This document shows positions 53,435 through 61,048 of a stretch of 64,000 bases of DNA, in pieces. A model generated the notes under the pieces. The model was not told where the DNA came from. It did no database searches and saw nothing but the letters and a program-made list of their open reading frames with translations. The position numbers and the translations under genes were made by a program. Source of the DNA: Novipirellula artificiosorum (GTDB lineage Bacteria; Planctomycetota; Planctomycetia; Pirellulales; Pirellulaceae); contig NZ_SJPV01000003.1 of the NCBI RefSeq assembly GCF_007860135.1, positions 603,704-667,703 on the forward strand, in the 5' to 3' direction. Every line of letters begins with the position of its first letter. The stretch's first letter is position 1.

Positions 53435-53624
53435 TCAACTCCTTTTGATCTTTCGAATGCGTTTGGTCGCTTACGAATTCAGCAATCAACTGAGCCAGCA
53501 TCGATGCGACTTGATGCCTGACTTTGGCCGGTAGATTTTTCCACTGCGGACGATTGGTCATTGGTCGAAACAGGTCGAGCTGTTCGTGCTCGACCGGCTT
53601 TCGGGGGAACTTTTGCATGAGCAT
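53424..53624 (-). CDS. Small protein of the serine recombinase element
   Basis: 66 residues, overlapping the recombinase start by 11 bases. Sequence features: EHEQLDLFRPMT, NLPAKVRHQVASMLAQLIAEF. Tightly coupled small genes of this look often precede such recombinases. A role as accessory or directionality factor is possible but unproven. Confidence 0.6.
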   Translation of the reverse strand: MLMQKFPRKPVEHEQLDLFRPMTNRPQWKNLPAKVRHQVASMLAQLIAEFVSDQTHSKDQKELIDE

Positions 53625-53940
53625 CTCCTTGACGAGGTGAGGAAGAATGCTCTGGTTTTATCGCGAACCCAGTCTTGGAACTGACCGCGTGTGTAAGCAA
53701 CGCCTTCAACCCAACGAGAATGCAACAACTGACCACCGGCGACTGGGTGGCGATCATTGCAGCACAGGCTGTCGTATCAAACATCCAAGCTGGGACATCG
53801 ATCCACCGCTGGCGATTTCCAACAGAGTACTCCACTCGAATGGACACCTCGGTCTCACGCCGAATTGTTCGGATCGCGTCGACGGATCGTTCAAACCAAG
53901 GGTGCCAGCGATAGTGAACCGTCAGCTTGGTATTCTGCAC
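53479..53940 (-). CDS. Small protein of the serine recombinase element (DUF5372-like start)
   Basis: 153 residues. The first 90 (LTVHYRWHPWFERSVDAIRTIRR, RQRWIDVPAWMFD, AAMIATQSPVVSCCILVGLKALL) look like a compact beta-rich protein found next to recombinases in mobile elements; the HPW and PAWMFD patterns are characteristic. The last 50 residues overlap the 66-residue gene in another frame and are low-complexity. Function unknown. Confidence 0.55.
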   Translation of the reverse strand: MQNTKLTVHYRWHPWFERSVDAIRTIRRETEVSIRVEYSVGNRQRWIDVPAWMFDTTACAAMIATQSPVVSCCILVGLKALLTHAVSSKTGFAIKPEHSSSPRQGDAHAKVPPKAGRARTARPVSTNDQSSAVEKSTGQSQASSRIDAGSVDC

Positions 53941-53963
53941 ATTGTGTAGTAGCGTTGTACAAC

Positions 53964-54113
53964 GAAGTTAGACTTCACAGCGCGATCGGTTATGTAACGC
54001 CGCACACGAAGTTAGTTGCCGAAGAGAAAGAAGTCTTTGCGTCGAGAGACCGCAAACTGGAGAATGCACGCGAGAAGCAACGCATTCGCCGGCAACAATC
54101 ACAGGCCGCTTGA
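53964..54113 (+). pseudogene. IS3-like transposase OrfB, 3' part
   Basis: The final 49 codons (EVRLHSAIGYVTPHTKL, then a basic end with RKLENAREKQRIRRQQ). EVRLHSAIGYVTP is the normal continuation of the integrase after its HYN. In frame with 50552-51328 once the nested element is removed. Confidence 0.85.
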
Positions 54114-54400
54114 TTGCTTCGGCAATCATCGCGGGCTACGATAGAGAAACCTAGCCGGAGGATAGTGCAATGCTGGGAAGCAACCCGAGCGCCGAGTGAG
54201 GTCCAAAGTCGAAGGAGTGCGGCGGTGGGGATATCCACTGCCGCATCTTTTCCCTTCGATTTTGGCGCAATGCGAAAAATCCCAGGGGGTTTGGGGGACT
54301 GGTCCCCCATGAATCACCAACCGTTCCCATTTTCAATTTCAACTTGATGGAATAGCGAAGGCCAGCCTCGACTCCATTTCACGCTGAACCAATACACGAA

Positions 54401-55669
54401 GAGATGCCCATCATTGGCACGGACATCAGCGAGCGGCTGGATCTGATTCCCGCCGAACTCTTCGTTTGGGAAATCCATCGTCACAAGCGTGCCTGTGGCA
54501 GATGCAAAGAATCCATCGCGCAAGTGCCTGCCGGCGAGGAGCCTGGCGGACTAACGACTCCGATCCCCGGTAGCGATTACGGCTTCGGCGTTTACACTCA
54601 AATCATTGTGAACAAATTCGCCGACCACCTGCCGCTTTATCGCGGCGAAGACATCTTCGCCCGCGCCGGGATGCTCATCCCACGCAACACCCAGTTCGGG
54701 ATGCTGGCGAACATTGCAGCGCTGGTCAGTCCTCTGATCGCGTTGATGAAAGCACGAATCGTCTCTGCCAGCATTCTTGGCGTCGACGACACGTCGGTGC
54801 GAATGCAAGACCCGGCACTGCCCGGCAAGATGCGGACGGCACGCTTTTGGCTCTACCGCGGCCGTGAAGATCATCCTTACAACGTCTTCGACTTTACCGA
54901 GAGTCGAGGGCGAGACGGACCGGCAGCGTTCTTGAGCGATTTTTGCGGCCATGCGGTGGTCGATGCTTATGGGGTTCACAACGGAGTTTACTTGGGAGCA
55001 CAGGATCAAATCTTTGCCGCGTGCTGTAACTGTCACGCGCGCCGAAAGTTCGTCGAGGCAAAACCGAACGATCCGGTTGCCGCTGCGCGAGCGATGGCGA
55101 CGTACCGAGGACTTTATGATGTCGAAGACCGTGTGAAGGAGTGCTCAGCCGATGAACGCCTTGAACTACGTCAGCGGGAGTCGGTCCCGCTGATGAATGA
55201 GCTTCATGATTGGCTGATCGAAAAGAGCAACGATCCGCGCGTGCTGCCGAAGAGTTCACTGGGCAAAGCGGTTCGTTACGCTCTGAATCAGTGGGACGAA
55301 CTGTCGGTGTTTCTTGGCGACGGAGCAATACCGTTTGACAACAATGAAACGGAGAACGAGCTTCGCAGCCTGACGATCGGCAGACAGAACGGGTTGTTCG
55401 TCGGCTCACATCGTGGAGGCGAAGTGGCCGCGGCGATGCACAGCATGGTCTCTTCGGCGGCGCGTCACCACTTGGATGTTTGGGCTTACGTCGATGATTG
55501 CCTCCGTCAGCTTGCCAGCGGCAGCACGGACTACGAAAATCTCCTTCCGGACGTCTGGCGAGCCTCGCATCCGGAATCGATTCGTGTGTATCGCGATGCC
55601 GAGAAGAAGTCGCGACGGCTGACGACTCAGCAACGTCGCATTCGTCGGCGTGAAGCGAGGGTGGCGTGA
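54401..55669 (+). pseudogene. tnpC: IS66 transposase TnpC, 3' part
   Basis: About 422 codons: continuation of the zinc finger (MPIIGTDISERLDLIPAEL, KRACGRCKE), the DDE_Tnp_IS66 domain (KFADHLPLYRGEDIFARAG, LGVDDTSVRMQD, VVDAYGVHNGVY, HARRKFVEA, PFDNNETENELRSLTIGR) and the C-terminal domain ending RRIRRREARVA. The catalytic part is whole; only the link to the 5' part is lost. Confidence 0.88.
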
Positions 55670-55959
55670 TGTCGGACTTGACTGAGCGAATTCAATTGAC
55701 GCGTGAACATCGTGACTTGATTCTCAGGTACGGCTACGTGTCAGGCCGTTTGGAGGCGTCGCTTCGTCGCTGGCCGAAGGATCAAATGATTCGCCGAGTT
55801 GGGATGACTCGGGTCGAGTTGCAGTGGCTGATCGGCGACTTGAGCCACTCGTGCGTCAAAGGCAAAGCAGGCCGCGACGTAGAAGCGGTCAATGACCTGT
55901 GCGAGCACCTGGAGTACGCCCAACGAACCGGCGACGGCGACTTGGACATTCTCTGGTAG
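55669..55959 (+). CDS. Small IS66 passenger protein
   Basis: 96 residues; its ATG overlaps the tnpC stop TGA by one base. TREHRDLILRYGYVSGRLEASL, MTRVELQWLIGDLSHS and EAVNDLCEHLEYAQRTGDGDLDILW (given in parts) show a compact helical, slightly acidic protein inside the IS66 ends. No known domain; probably an element-specific accessory gene. Confidence 0.6.
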   Translation: MSDLTERIQLTREHRDLILRYGYVSGRLEASLRRWPKDQMIRRVGMTRVELQWLIGDLSHSCVKGKAGRDVEAVNDLCEHLEYAQRTGDGDLDILW

Positions 55960-56033
55960 CCGACGCCACTCAGTCGGACCTACTCAGGCTGGGGAGATAG
56001 AACGCTTACGACCGCTGGAAAGAGTCTACGAAA

Positions 56034-56069
56034 GCAACAAAAAACCCCCGTCCGATATTCGAACGGGGG
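56034..56069 (-). terminator. Terminator after the PEP-CTERM gene
   Basis: CCCCCGT (56045-56051) pairs with ACGGGGG (56063-56069), with further pairing inside; on the minus strand the stem is followed by TTTTTTGTT. It lies just outside the right end of IS66 and ends the gene at 56108-57010. Confidence 0.8.
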
Positions 56070-56107
56070 CATGATTGATCACGGTAGCTTACGTGCTCTG
56101 GGGCGCA

Positions 56108-57010
56108 TCAAGCACTGCGACGACGACGGAACCCAATTAAACCAAGTCCCATTGCTCCAAAGATCGCTATCGAAGCTGGCTCTGGAACAACATCAACATC
56201 CACCGTGAAGTCGACATTGTTAAAGCTTTCGTACGGTGTGACGACGGAACCCTTTGCCAACAACGACCCAGACCCGCTGATATTGGCTTGTGCCGCACCA
56301 TCAAAAACGGTGTCAACCAAATTGAATTTCAGCGTTGGTACTTCCGTACCTGGAATAACGTTAACGCCAACGTTGAAAAATCCACCAATTGAACCTAGGG
56401 CACCGGTACCGATCGAAACGATGTCGTCTGAGAATGCAAAAGCCGCCCAACCCTCACCAAGCTGGCTTAGAAACCCAGCCTCGAACAGCTTCGTTCCGTC
56501 GGTAGCAGTAGCAATTGACGAGTCGAGTGTCCCACCTTCGCGAGTGTAGTTAATTAAAGCTCCGCCATCGTAAAACGCGGCCATCGAGCGTGAATCCCAA
56601 GTCGAAAGCTCAGCTCCAAACCCAGGAAGGGCAGCGGAGATCGCGAGTCTCGAAGCCGCATCAGTAGGCGCGAATCCAAATGTGTAAGCACCAGGTCCTC
56701 CTCCTTTTGCAGCAACCTGAATAGCAAAAGAGCCGGTAAACTCGTTATTTCCGGATGTTAAGCCAACTCCCTCAGTCGTCCCAATGCCATCCAAGTACTC
56801 AATGGTGTTGATCGAAAACTGCCCTATAAGGACGTCACCAATATCAACCGTCGTCGCTCCACCTGCTTGGTTGAAAAGGCTATCGCCACTATTATCCGAC
56901 CAAAGCTGAGATCCGTCAGCGGCATCGATTATGCTGAGTATGCTCCCTGCCGAAGCGGTCACGCCCGAGATCGCTACAAAAAGCGAGCTCAACAAAAGTG
57001 TTCTAAACAT
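56108..57010 (-). CDS. PEP-CTERM exported protein
   Basis: 300 residues. Signal peptide 1-21 (ending TASAG), then a Gly/Ser/Asn-rich beta-type body (ITTVDIGDVLIGQFSINTIEYLDG region, GAYTFGFAPTDAASRL) and a C-terminal PEPASIAIF, hydrophobic helix and FRRRRSA. A substrate of an exosortase; probably a matrix or surface protein. The body shows no enzyme motif. Confidence 0.85.
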   Translation of the reverse strand: MFRTLLLSSLFVAISGVTASAGSILSIIDAADGSQLWSDNSGDSLFNQAGGATTVDIGDVLIGQFSINTIEYLDGIGTTEGVGLTSGNNEFTGSFAIQVAAKGGGPGAYTFGFAPTDAASRLAISAALPGFGAELSTWDSRSMAAFYDGGALINYTREGGTLDSSIATATDGTKLFEAGFLSQLGEGWAAFAFSDDIVSIGTGALGSIGGFFNVGVNVIPGTEVPTLKFNLVDTVFDGAAQANISGSGSLLAKGSVVTPYESFNNVDFTVDVDVVPEPASIAIFGAMGLGLIGFRRRRSA

Positions 57011-57084
57011 TAAAGAAATTCCTTCAAAGAGTGTTACTAAATACCGTAAGATTCAAAAATTAACAGAGAAATTCATACGGCTAT

Positions 57085-57444
57085 CTAAGAAGGTTTCAGG
57101 AGACCGTCCAGAATCGGACAGGGCGGCAGGGTCGCATTGGCGAGCGTGACCACCCAAAGAGGTGTTGGCTTTGGCAAAGCGACCAAGCCGTCAAACAGAA
57201 GTGCGGAAGAACTGAGCGAAGGACTGACGCTGACGGCGACACCGGACATGCCGGATGACTCGCCCTGATCAACATTACCACGTTCTTGCTCTTGCTGCTG
57301 AGCTGCTTTCATGTCGGCAATCATCTGTGCCGAACAAGCGCCCAAGTTCTTCTCCGCTGGCGACTCGCCCATGATCACGCCAGCATCAGCGCAGCGGACA
57401 GCCGCGAAGATCGCAAGGACGGCGAGAAGAAGATGGAATCGCAT
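57085..57444 (-). CDS. Small secreted protein
   Basis: 119 residues from ATG 57444. Signal peptide 1-23 (FHLLLAVLAIFAAVRCADAG), a Gln/Glu-rich helix (MIADMKAAQQQEQERG) and a C-terminal hydrophobic segment with proline (LPKPTPLWVVTLANATLPPC). No family recognised. It follows the glycan genes and precedes the PEP-CTERM gene on the same strand; the C-terminal PEP-CTERM motif is absent. Confidence 0.6.
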   Translation of the reverse strand: MRFHLLLAVLAIFAAVRCADAGVIMGESPAEKNLGACSAQMIADMKAAQQQEQERGNVDQGESSGMSGVAVSVSPSLSSSALLFDGLVALPKPTPLWVVTLANATLPPCPILDGLLKPS

Positions 57445-57622
57445 AACATCAATTCTACGGGTTGTCCGGGGGGATTGCAATCCACTGAAGGCAGTAAACT
57501 CAAAATTCCTGAATCCTGCACGGGTGCATTTGTACATGCTGTGCTTTTGGGGCAGGCGTGCGCCGAACAGAGTCCACTACGCTGGGCGGTTCGAAAAACG
57601 GTATTTTTTTCTCTATCGATCG

Positions 57623-58687
57623 CTAAGAGGAGGTCAGACCGCTTCTTGGCACCCGCCGAGAAGGCACGAGCGGACCTAGTCCTCGTGCGAGCAAATAGGT
57701 AGCAACGAGCACGGCTGCGGGCAAGATTTTTCCGAAACGCCTGCGTTTAACGAGTGCGATGGCGAGCGGCAGTATTGTTACGCCGATTCCGATCGTAGCG
57801 AAGATCACCCAACTTCGAAAACCACCGACCACAATCGAAATCATCAGTAGGAAAACAGCAAGAGCGACTACCAAGGTATAGGACAGTGGCAAAAACAAAC
57901 TCACACATTCGCCCACCGTCGTGCCGCGTTTCCATGCACTTCGGAAATTTCCTTGACTTCGCCACATTTCTCGCTGAAAAAACTCGACAATCGTCTTCGA
58001 CTCACCTAAGTGTCGTACAGAAAAATCATTGTCGCGACGGAGTTCGCCCCGGATCGCGAGCCGATAGCTAAGATCGGAATCCTCACAGGTTGCTAGCGAT
58101 TCATCGAAACCACCCAGATCATCAAAAACCGACTTCCGAACCGCAAGATTGAATGCCGGTAACCAAAGAACCCGATCCGAACTAGCCTTCACTGAGGGAG
58201 CAATCATTTCGACCCAGACTCGCTCGACCCAGGGTGCGTCCGGTGAAGCCGGGCCTTGAATTGCTCCAACGGCAACGACGGTGGACTCGGCCAAGTGTTT
58301 CAGCATTTGACGAAGCCATCCACGCGGTAAGACGCAGTCAGCATCAACAAACGCAACCACATCCGCGTTGAACTCAGCGGCGCCTGCATTGCGAGCCCGG
58401 CCGGGATTTCCGGGAAGCACATTGACCACCGTCGCTTTGCAGCGACGAGCGATTTTGACGGTCGCATCCGTGGATGAGTTGTCAACCACCACCAGCGAAA
58501 CGGCAACCAAATTCTTGAGTTCTTCGGCCTGAGCATGTAGGGAAGCTAAGCATGACTCCAGATGCAACTCTTCATTTCTCGCTGGCACGACAAAAGATAC
58601 TGTTCTAGCTGTATCACGACAAAACTGATTCAATTCGTTCTCATTCTGAGGAAAGTGTCCATCTTGCCAACTCGCTGATTCAAACAT
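57623..58687 (-). CDS. Family 2 glycosyltransferase, membrane-anchored
   Basis: 354 residues. GT-A fold (about 28-260): VSFVVPARNEELHLESCL, VVDNSSTDAT, GNPGRARNAGA and the metal-binding AFVDADCVLP, then LGGFDESLATCEDSDLSYRL. Three membrane helices near the C-terminus (about 270-335) anchor it in the inner membrane. It should transfer a sugar from a nucleotide donor during surface glycan synthesis. Divergent or tail-to-tail neighbours do not reveal the acceptor. Confidence 0.88.
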   Translation of the reverse strand: MFESASWQDGHFPQNENELNQFCRDTARTVSFVVPARNEELHLESCLASLHAQAEELKNLVAVSLVVVDNSSTDATVKIARRCKATVVNVLPGNPGRARNAGAAEFNADVVAFVDADCVLPRGWLRQMLKHLAESTVVAVGAIQGPASPDAPWVERVWVEMIAPSVKASSDRVLWLPAFNLAVRKSVFDDLGGFDESLATCEDSDLSYRLAIRGELRRDNDFSVRHLGESKTIVEFFQREMWRSQGNFRSAWKRGTTVGECVSLFLPLSYTLVVALAVFLLMISIVVGGFRSWVIFATIGIGVTILPLAIALVKRRRFGKILPAAVLVATYLLARGLGPLVPSRRVPRSGLTSS

Positions 58688-58716
58688 TCAATCGGTAGAT
58701 TGGGGACGCCATTTTT

Positions 58717-60012
58717 CTATTGGGCAAAATGGCGCGCGCCCACTTTAAGCCTTTGCTTTTGGTAACTAGCTCCAAATAATCTTCTACCCAGTATCGATCG
58801 CAACTTTTGTGGTTGGATGAGCCGCTTAACCAAACTGCAGAGCAATGCCAACAAGACGAAATAAACCACAAGATTGCAAAGCAAACGAATAAAGCCCTGA
58901 GGTACATACGCGGTCCACAGCGGTGACACTGCGTATATGAGTGGCATGTGCGTCAGAAAAACAAGCAAGGTATTCGCTGCTAGGAAGCGCACAATGGCTA
59001 CCGTCTGCGACGAGCGAAACACCAGAAACGCGAGCAACGTGTAGATGGTGTATTGCAGTGTGACACTCGCGGATGTCAACAATAATGATACGGCTTGGCT
59101 CGCGGCAGGAATGCGTCCAAACGGATTCATTGCAGTAAAATGAAACTGCTTTGCGATCCATGTCCAAAAGACTGCGAAACCTGTCAGCAATAAAAGACTC
59201 ACCATTGCGACTTGCTTAGTATGAATCGAATCCGTCGCAATTAACTCCGCTCTGAAGATCAAGTCCTTTGTCGACTCGATCGTCACTAGCTGTCCAAAGT
59301 ACCGACCGAACAAAAATACGACTATCCAGTTCGTCATCAGCATGTAAGCCGTGTAGTCTCGGCCCGCGGCCATAACCAGCGAGCGAATCACAATCTCGAT
59401 AACTGCGGTGACCATCAGCAGCGTGACAGTCACACGGATATGCCGAAAAAACATGGCCCAGGCAATCAAAATATGAAAGTACGTTCCAACATACCATGTT
59501 GTTGGATTGGCCGGAAAAGCGTTTTCCCAAAACACGTTCAAACCGAGCGCAAACGGTAAATAATTCGATTCGTTCAGATCACCAATACGAGCACATTGAA
59601 TCACACTCAGCACGCCTGCGATCAGCAGCCCAAACAGAGCAACTTCGAAATAGCGATTGAATACGACATGAGAAGGACGCCGGGTTTCTATTGTCAGGGT
59701 ATACCCAGTGATGAAGACAAAGAAGGCAACACCAAGCTGCTTAAAGTTGAACGGATTAGTGGTAAGCGGAATCACCATGTGTGCGCCAGTATGGCCCAAA
59801 ATGATTAACGCCATACCAATTACTTTCATCCAGTCGATCCAGGCCTCGCGTGGGCGAGGCAGCAGTGAGTCCCGAGTGGCCTGTAACGAGCCGGCGGGAA
59901 GTTGCCTGCTGCTCGTCGCGAGAGGCTGGGAAGTTGCGAGTGGCGAGTGGCGAGTGGCGAGTGGCGCTGAAGATGAAGGGGGACCTGATGACGGCTGTTC
60001 TTGCTTTTGCAT
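58717..60012 (-). CDS. Acyltransferase 3 family membrane protein (OatA-like) with repeat-containing N-terminus
   Basis: About 431 residues from ATG 60012; ATG 60027 and 60087 are also in frame. Ten or so membrane helices; EAWIDWMKVIGMALIILGHTGAHM (given in part) is the typical start of the acyltransferase 3 domain with its His. It probably acetylates surface glycans using acetyl-CoA. The N-terminal 50 residues (LATRHSPLATSQPLATS) come from a DNA repeat of four 7-base units at 59936-59963. Since 7 is not a multiple of 3, unit loss or gain would shift the frame. Confidence 0.75.
   Translation of the reverse strand: MQKQEQPSSGPPSSSAPLATRHSPLATSQPLATSSRQLPAGSLQATRDSLLPRPREAWIDWMKVIGMALIILGHTGAHMVIPLTTNPFNFKQLGVAFFVFITGYTLTIETRRPSHVVFNRYFEVALFGLLIAGVLSVIQCARIGDLNESNYLPFALGLNVFWENAFPANPTTWYVGTYFHILIAWAMFFRHIRVTVTLLMVTAVIEIVIRSLVMAAGRDYTAYMLMTNWIVVFLFGRYFGQLVTIESTKDLIFRAELIATDSIHTKQVAMVSLLLLTGFAVFWTWIAKQFHFTAMNPFGRIPAASQAVSLLLTSASVTLQYTIYTLLAFLVFRSSQTVAIVRFLAANTLLVFLTHMPLIYAVSPLWTAYVPQGFIRLLCNLVVYFVLLALLCSLVKRLIQPQKLRSILGRRLFGASYQKQRLKVGARHFAQ
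59936..59963. repeat. Four tandem 7-bp units (GCGAGTG) in an acyltransferase N-terminus
   Basis: Four perfect copies of GCGAGTG followed by a partial copy, inside the predicted coding start of the acyltransferase 3 gene. A simple sequence repeat of this type can change length during replication. Confidence 0.85.
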
Positions 60013-60016
60013 CTCG

Positions 60017-60673
60017 CTACTCCCCATGCGTCGCTTTCTCGTCGCTCGCGTCTCGTATCTCGCGGCTTTCAAACAGACGCCGAACAAACCTCGCGGGATT
60101 CCCTGCCACCATCACATGATCGAGAACCCTTGCGGACGTCACCGCTCCCGCCGAAACCAAGGCCCCCTCACCAACATCAAACATCACGACAGTTCCTTCG
60201 CCAACCCACGCATAGGCACCGATTACCGTGACTTTCAAATCAAGACTGTCTGGAGTGGTCCAATGCCCATTGCCATTCAACACGTGATGTGCACCGCTAC
60301 TCAAAATGCTAGACCGACTGCCGATCAAACAGCCTTGCTTCAGGTGAACACGTCCCAACAACGCATAGTTCCCAATGAACACTTCTGATTCAACGGTGGC
60401 TTCGCGATGGCTAATAATTGAGCCAAATTCAATTTGGCATTCCCAACTGCATGAACGGAGCGTGCCACAATAAAACGCTCGACGCAGGCACATTCCCAAG
60501 AAACCAGGTAGCAGCGCGAAGCATTGACCGCACGAATGAAACATCCGCTCATAGCCATCGCCTCGGAGCGTTTCAAGGTAACAAACCAAAACGGCTGGTG
60601 AAACGAGGATCCAGGACAAGAAATTGACCACAGTTTTGGTCACGCAACGGAGGCGGGAATCAGGCTGAGACAT
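60017..60673 (-). CDS. Left-handed beta-helix acetyltransferase (WcaF-like)
   Basis: 218 residues from ATG 60673; the frame opens earlier through a family C repeat that would add MPSCNSLRIPLL. A helical N-terminus with a hydrophobic stretch (about 12-35) precedes hexapeptide-repeat turns: IEFGSIISHREATVES, IGNYALLGRVHLKQGCLIGSRSSI (in parts), VIGAYAWVGEGTVVMFDV and the end VMVAGNPARFVRRLF. Such enzymes transfer acetyl or other acyl groups to sugars. Ends 4 bases before the acyltransferase 3 start. Confidence 0.78.
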   Translation of the reverse strand: MSQPDSRLRCVTKTVVNFLSWILVSPAVLVCYLETLRGDGYERMFHSCGQCFALLPGFLGMCLRRAFYCGTLRSCSWECQIEFGSIISHREATVESEVFIGNYALLGRVHLKQGCLIGSRSSILSSGAHHVLNGNGHWTTPDSLDLKVTVIGAYAWVGEGTVVMFDVGEGALVSAGAVTSARVLDHVMVAGNPARFVRRLFESREIRDASDEKATHGE

Positions 60674-60675
60674 CA

Positions 60676-60863
60676 GTAGCGGAATTCGCAGAGAATTGCA
60701 GGAGGGCATCTTGAGACATTATCAGTAGCGGAATTCGCAGAGAATTGCAGGAGGGCATCTTGAGACATTATCGGTAGCGGAATTCGCAGAGGATTTCGGG
60801 AGGGCATGAGGATATCATGAGTCATCAGTAGCGGAATTCGCAGAGAATTTCGGGAGGGCATCC
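60676..60863. repeat. Family C repeats, four direct copies
   Basis: Units GTAGCGGAATTCGCAGAGAA at 60676, 60726, 60774 and 60828, each followed by TTGCAGGAGGGCAT or TTTCGGGAGGGCAT. The first lies 3 bases from the acetyltransferase start codon (60673). Confidence 0.9.
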
Positions 60864-60937
60864 AAAACGCTAGTCTTAGCGTGCATTGCTGTTGGTCGTG
60901 GAGCGGCGTTTTACGTTTTAGGGTGGGCGACAAAGTC

Positions 60938-61048
60938 CGAAAGTCTCTGCGACTTCCGCCACGTTGAGACGTGCGTGGAACGAAAGTCTCTGCGACTTCC
61001 GCTACGTTGAGACGTGCGTGGAACGAAAGTCTCTGCGACTTCCGCTAC
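60938..61048. repeat. Family C repeats, three inverted copies
   Basis: CGAAAGTCTCTGCGACTTCC followed by GC(C/T)AC at 60938, 60981 and about 61024, separated by GTTGAGACGTGCGTGGAA. The last copy supplies the stop codon of the AMP-ligase gene on the minus strand (61045-61047). Confidence 0.9.

Larger units (their letters stand above)
51329..53963 (-). mobile_element. Large serine recombinase element inserted in OrfB
   Basis: A 2635-base insertion bounded by a direct repeat TACAAC (51323-51328 and 53958-53963), the likely recombination core. It carries three minus-strand genes: a small protein, another small protein and a large serine recombinase. Removing it rejoins OrfB exactly as YVRHYN-EVRLHSA. 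Confidence 0.85.
50109..54396 (+). mobile_element. IS3-like insertion sequence inside IS66 tnpC
   Basis: Ends are TGTATTGCCTCAGC (50109) and the reverse complement of TGTATTGGTTCAGC (ending 54396). A 4-base target duplication CGAA is at 50105-50108 and 54397-54400. Net length without the nested insertion is about 1.65 kb. It has orfA and an interrupted orfB. Confidence 0.9.
48880..56009 (+). mobile_element. IS66-family insertion sequence, interrupted
   Basis: Terminal inverted repeats GTAAGCGTTCTATCT at 48880 and its complement ending at 56009 (17 of 19 bases match) enclose tnpA, tnpB, a split tnpC and a small last gene. Without the inserted IS3-like element its length is about 2.84 kb, normal for IS66. 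The 8 bases outside each end (GGCTTATA and GACCGCTG) differ, so no target duplication remains. Confidence 0.88.
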
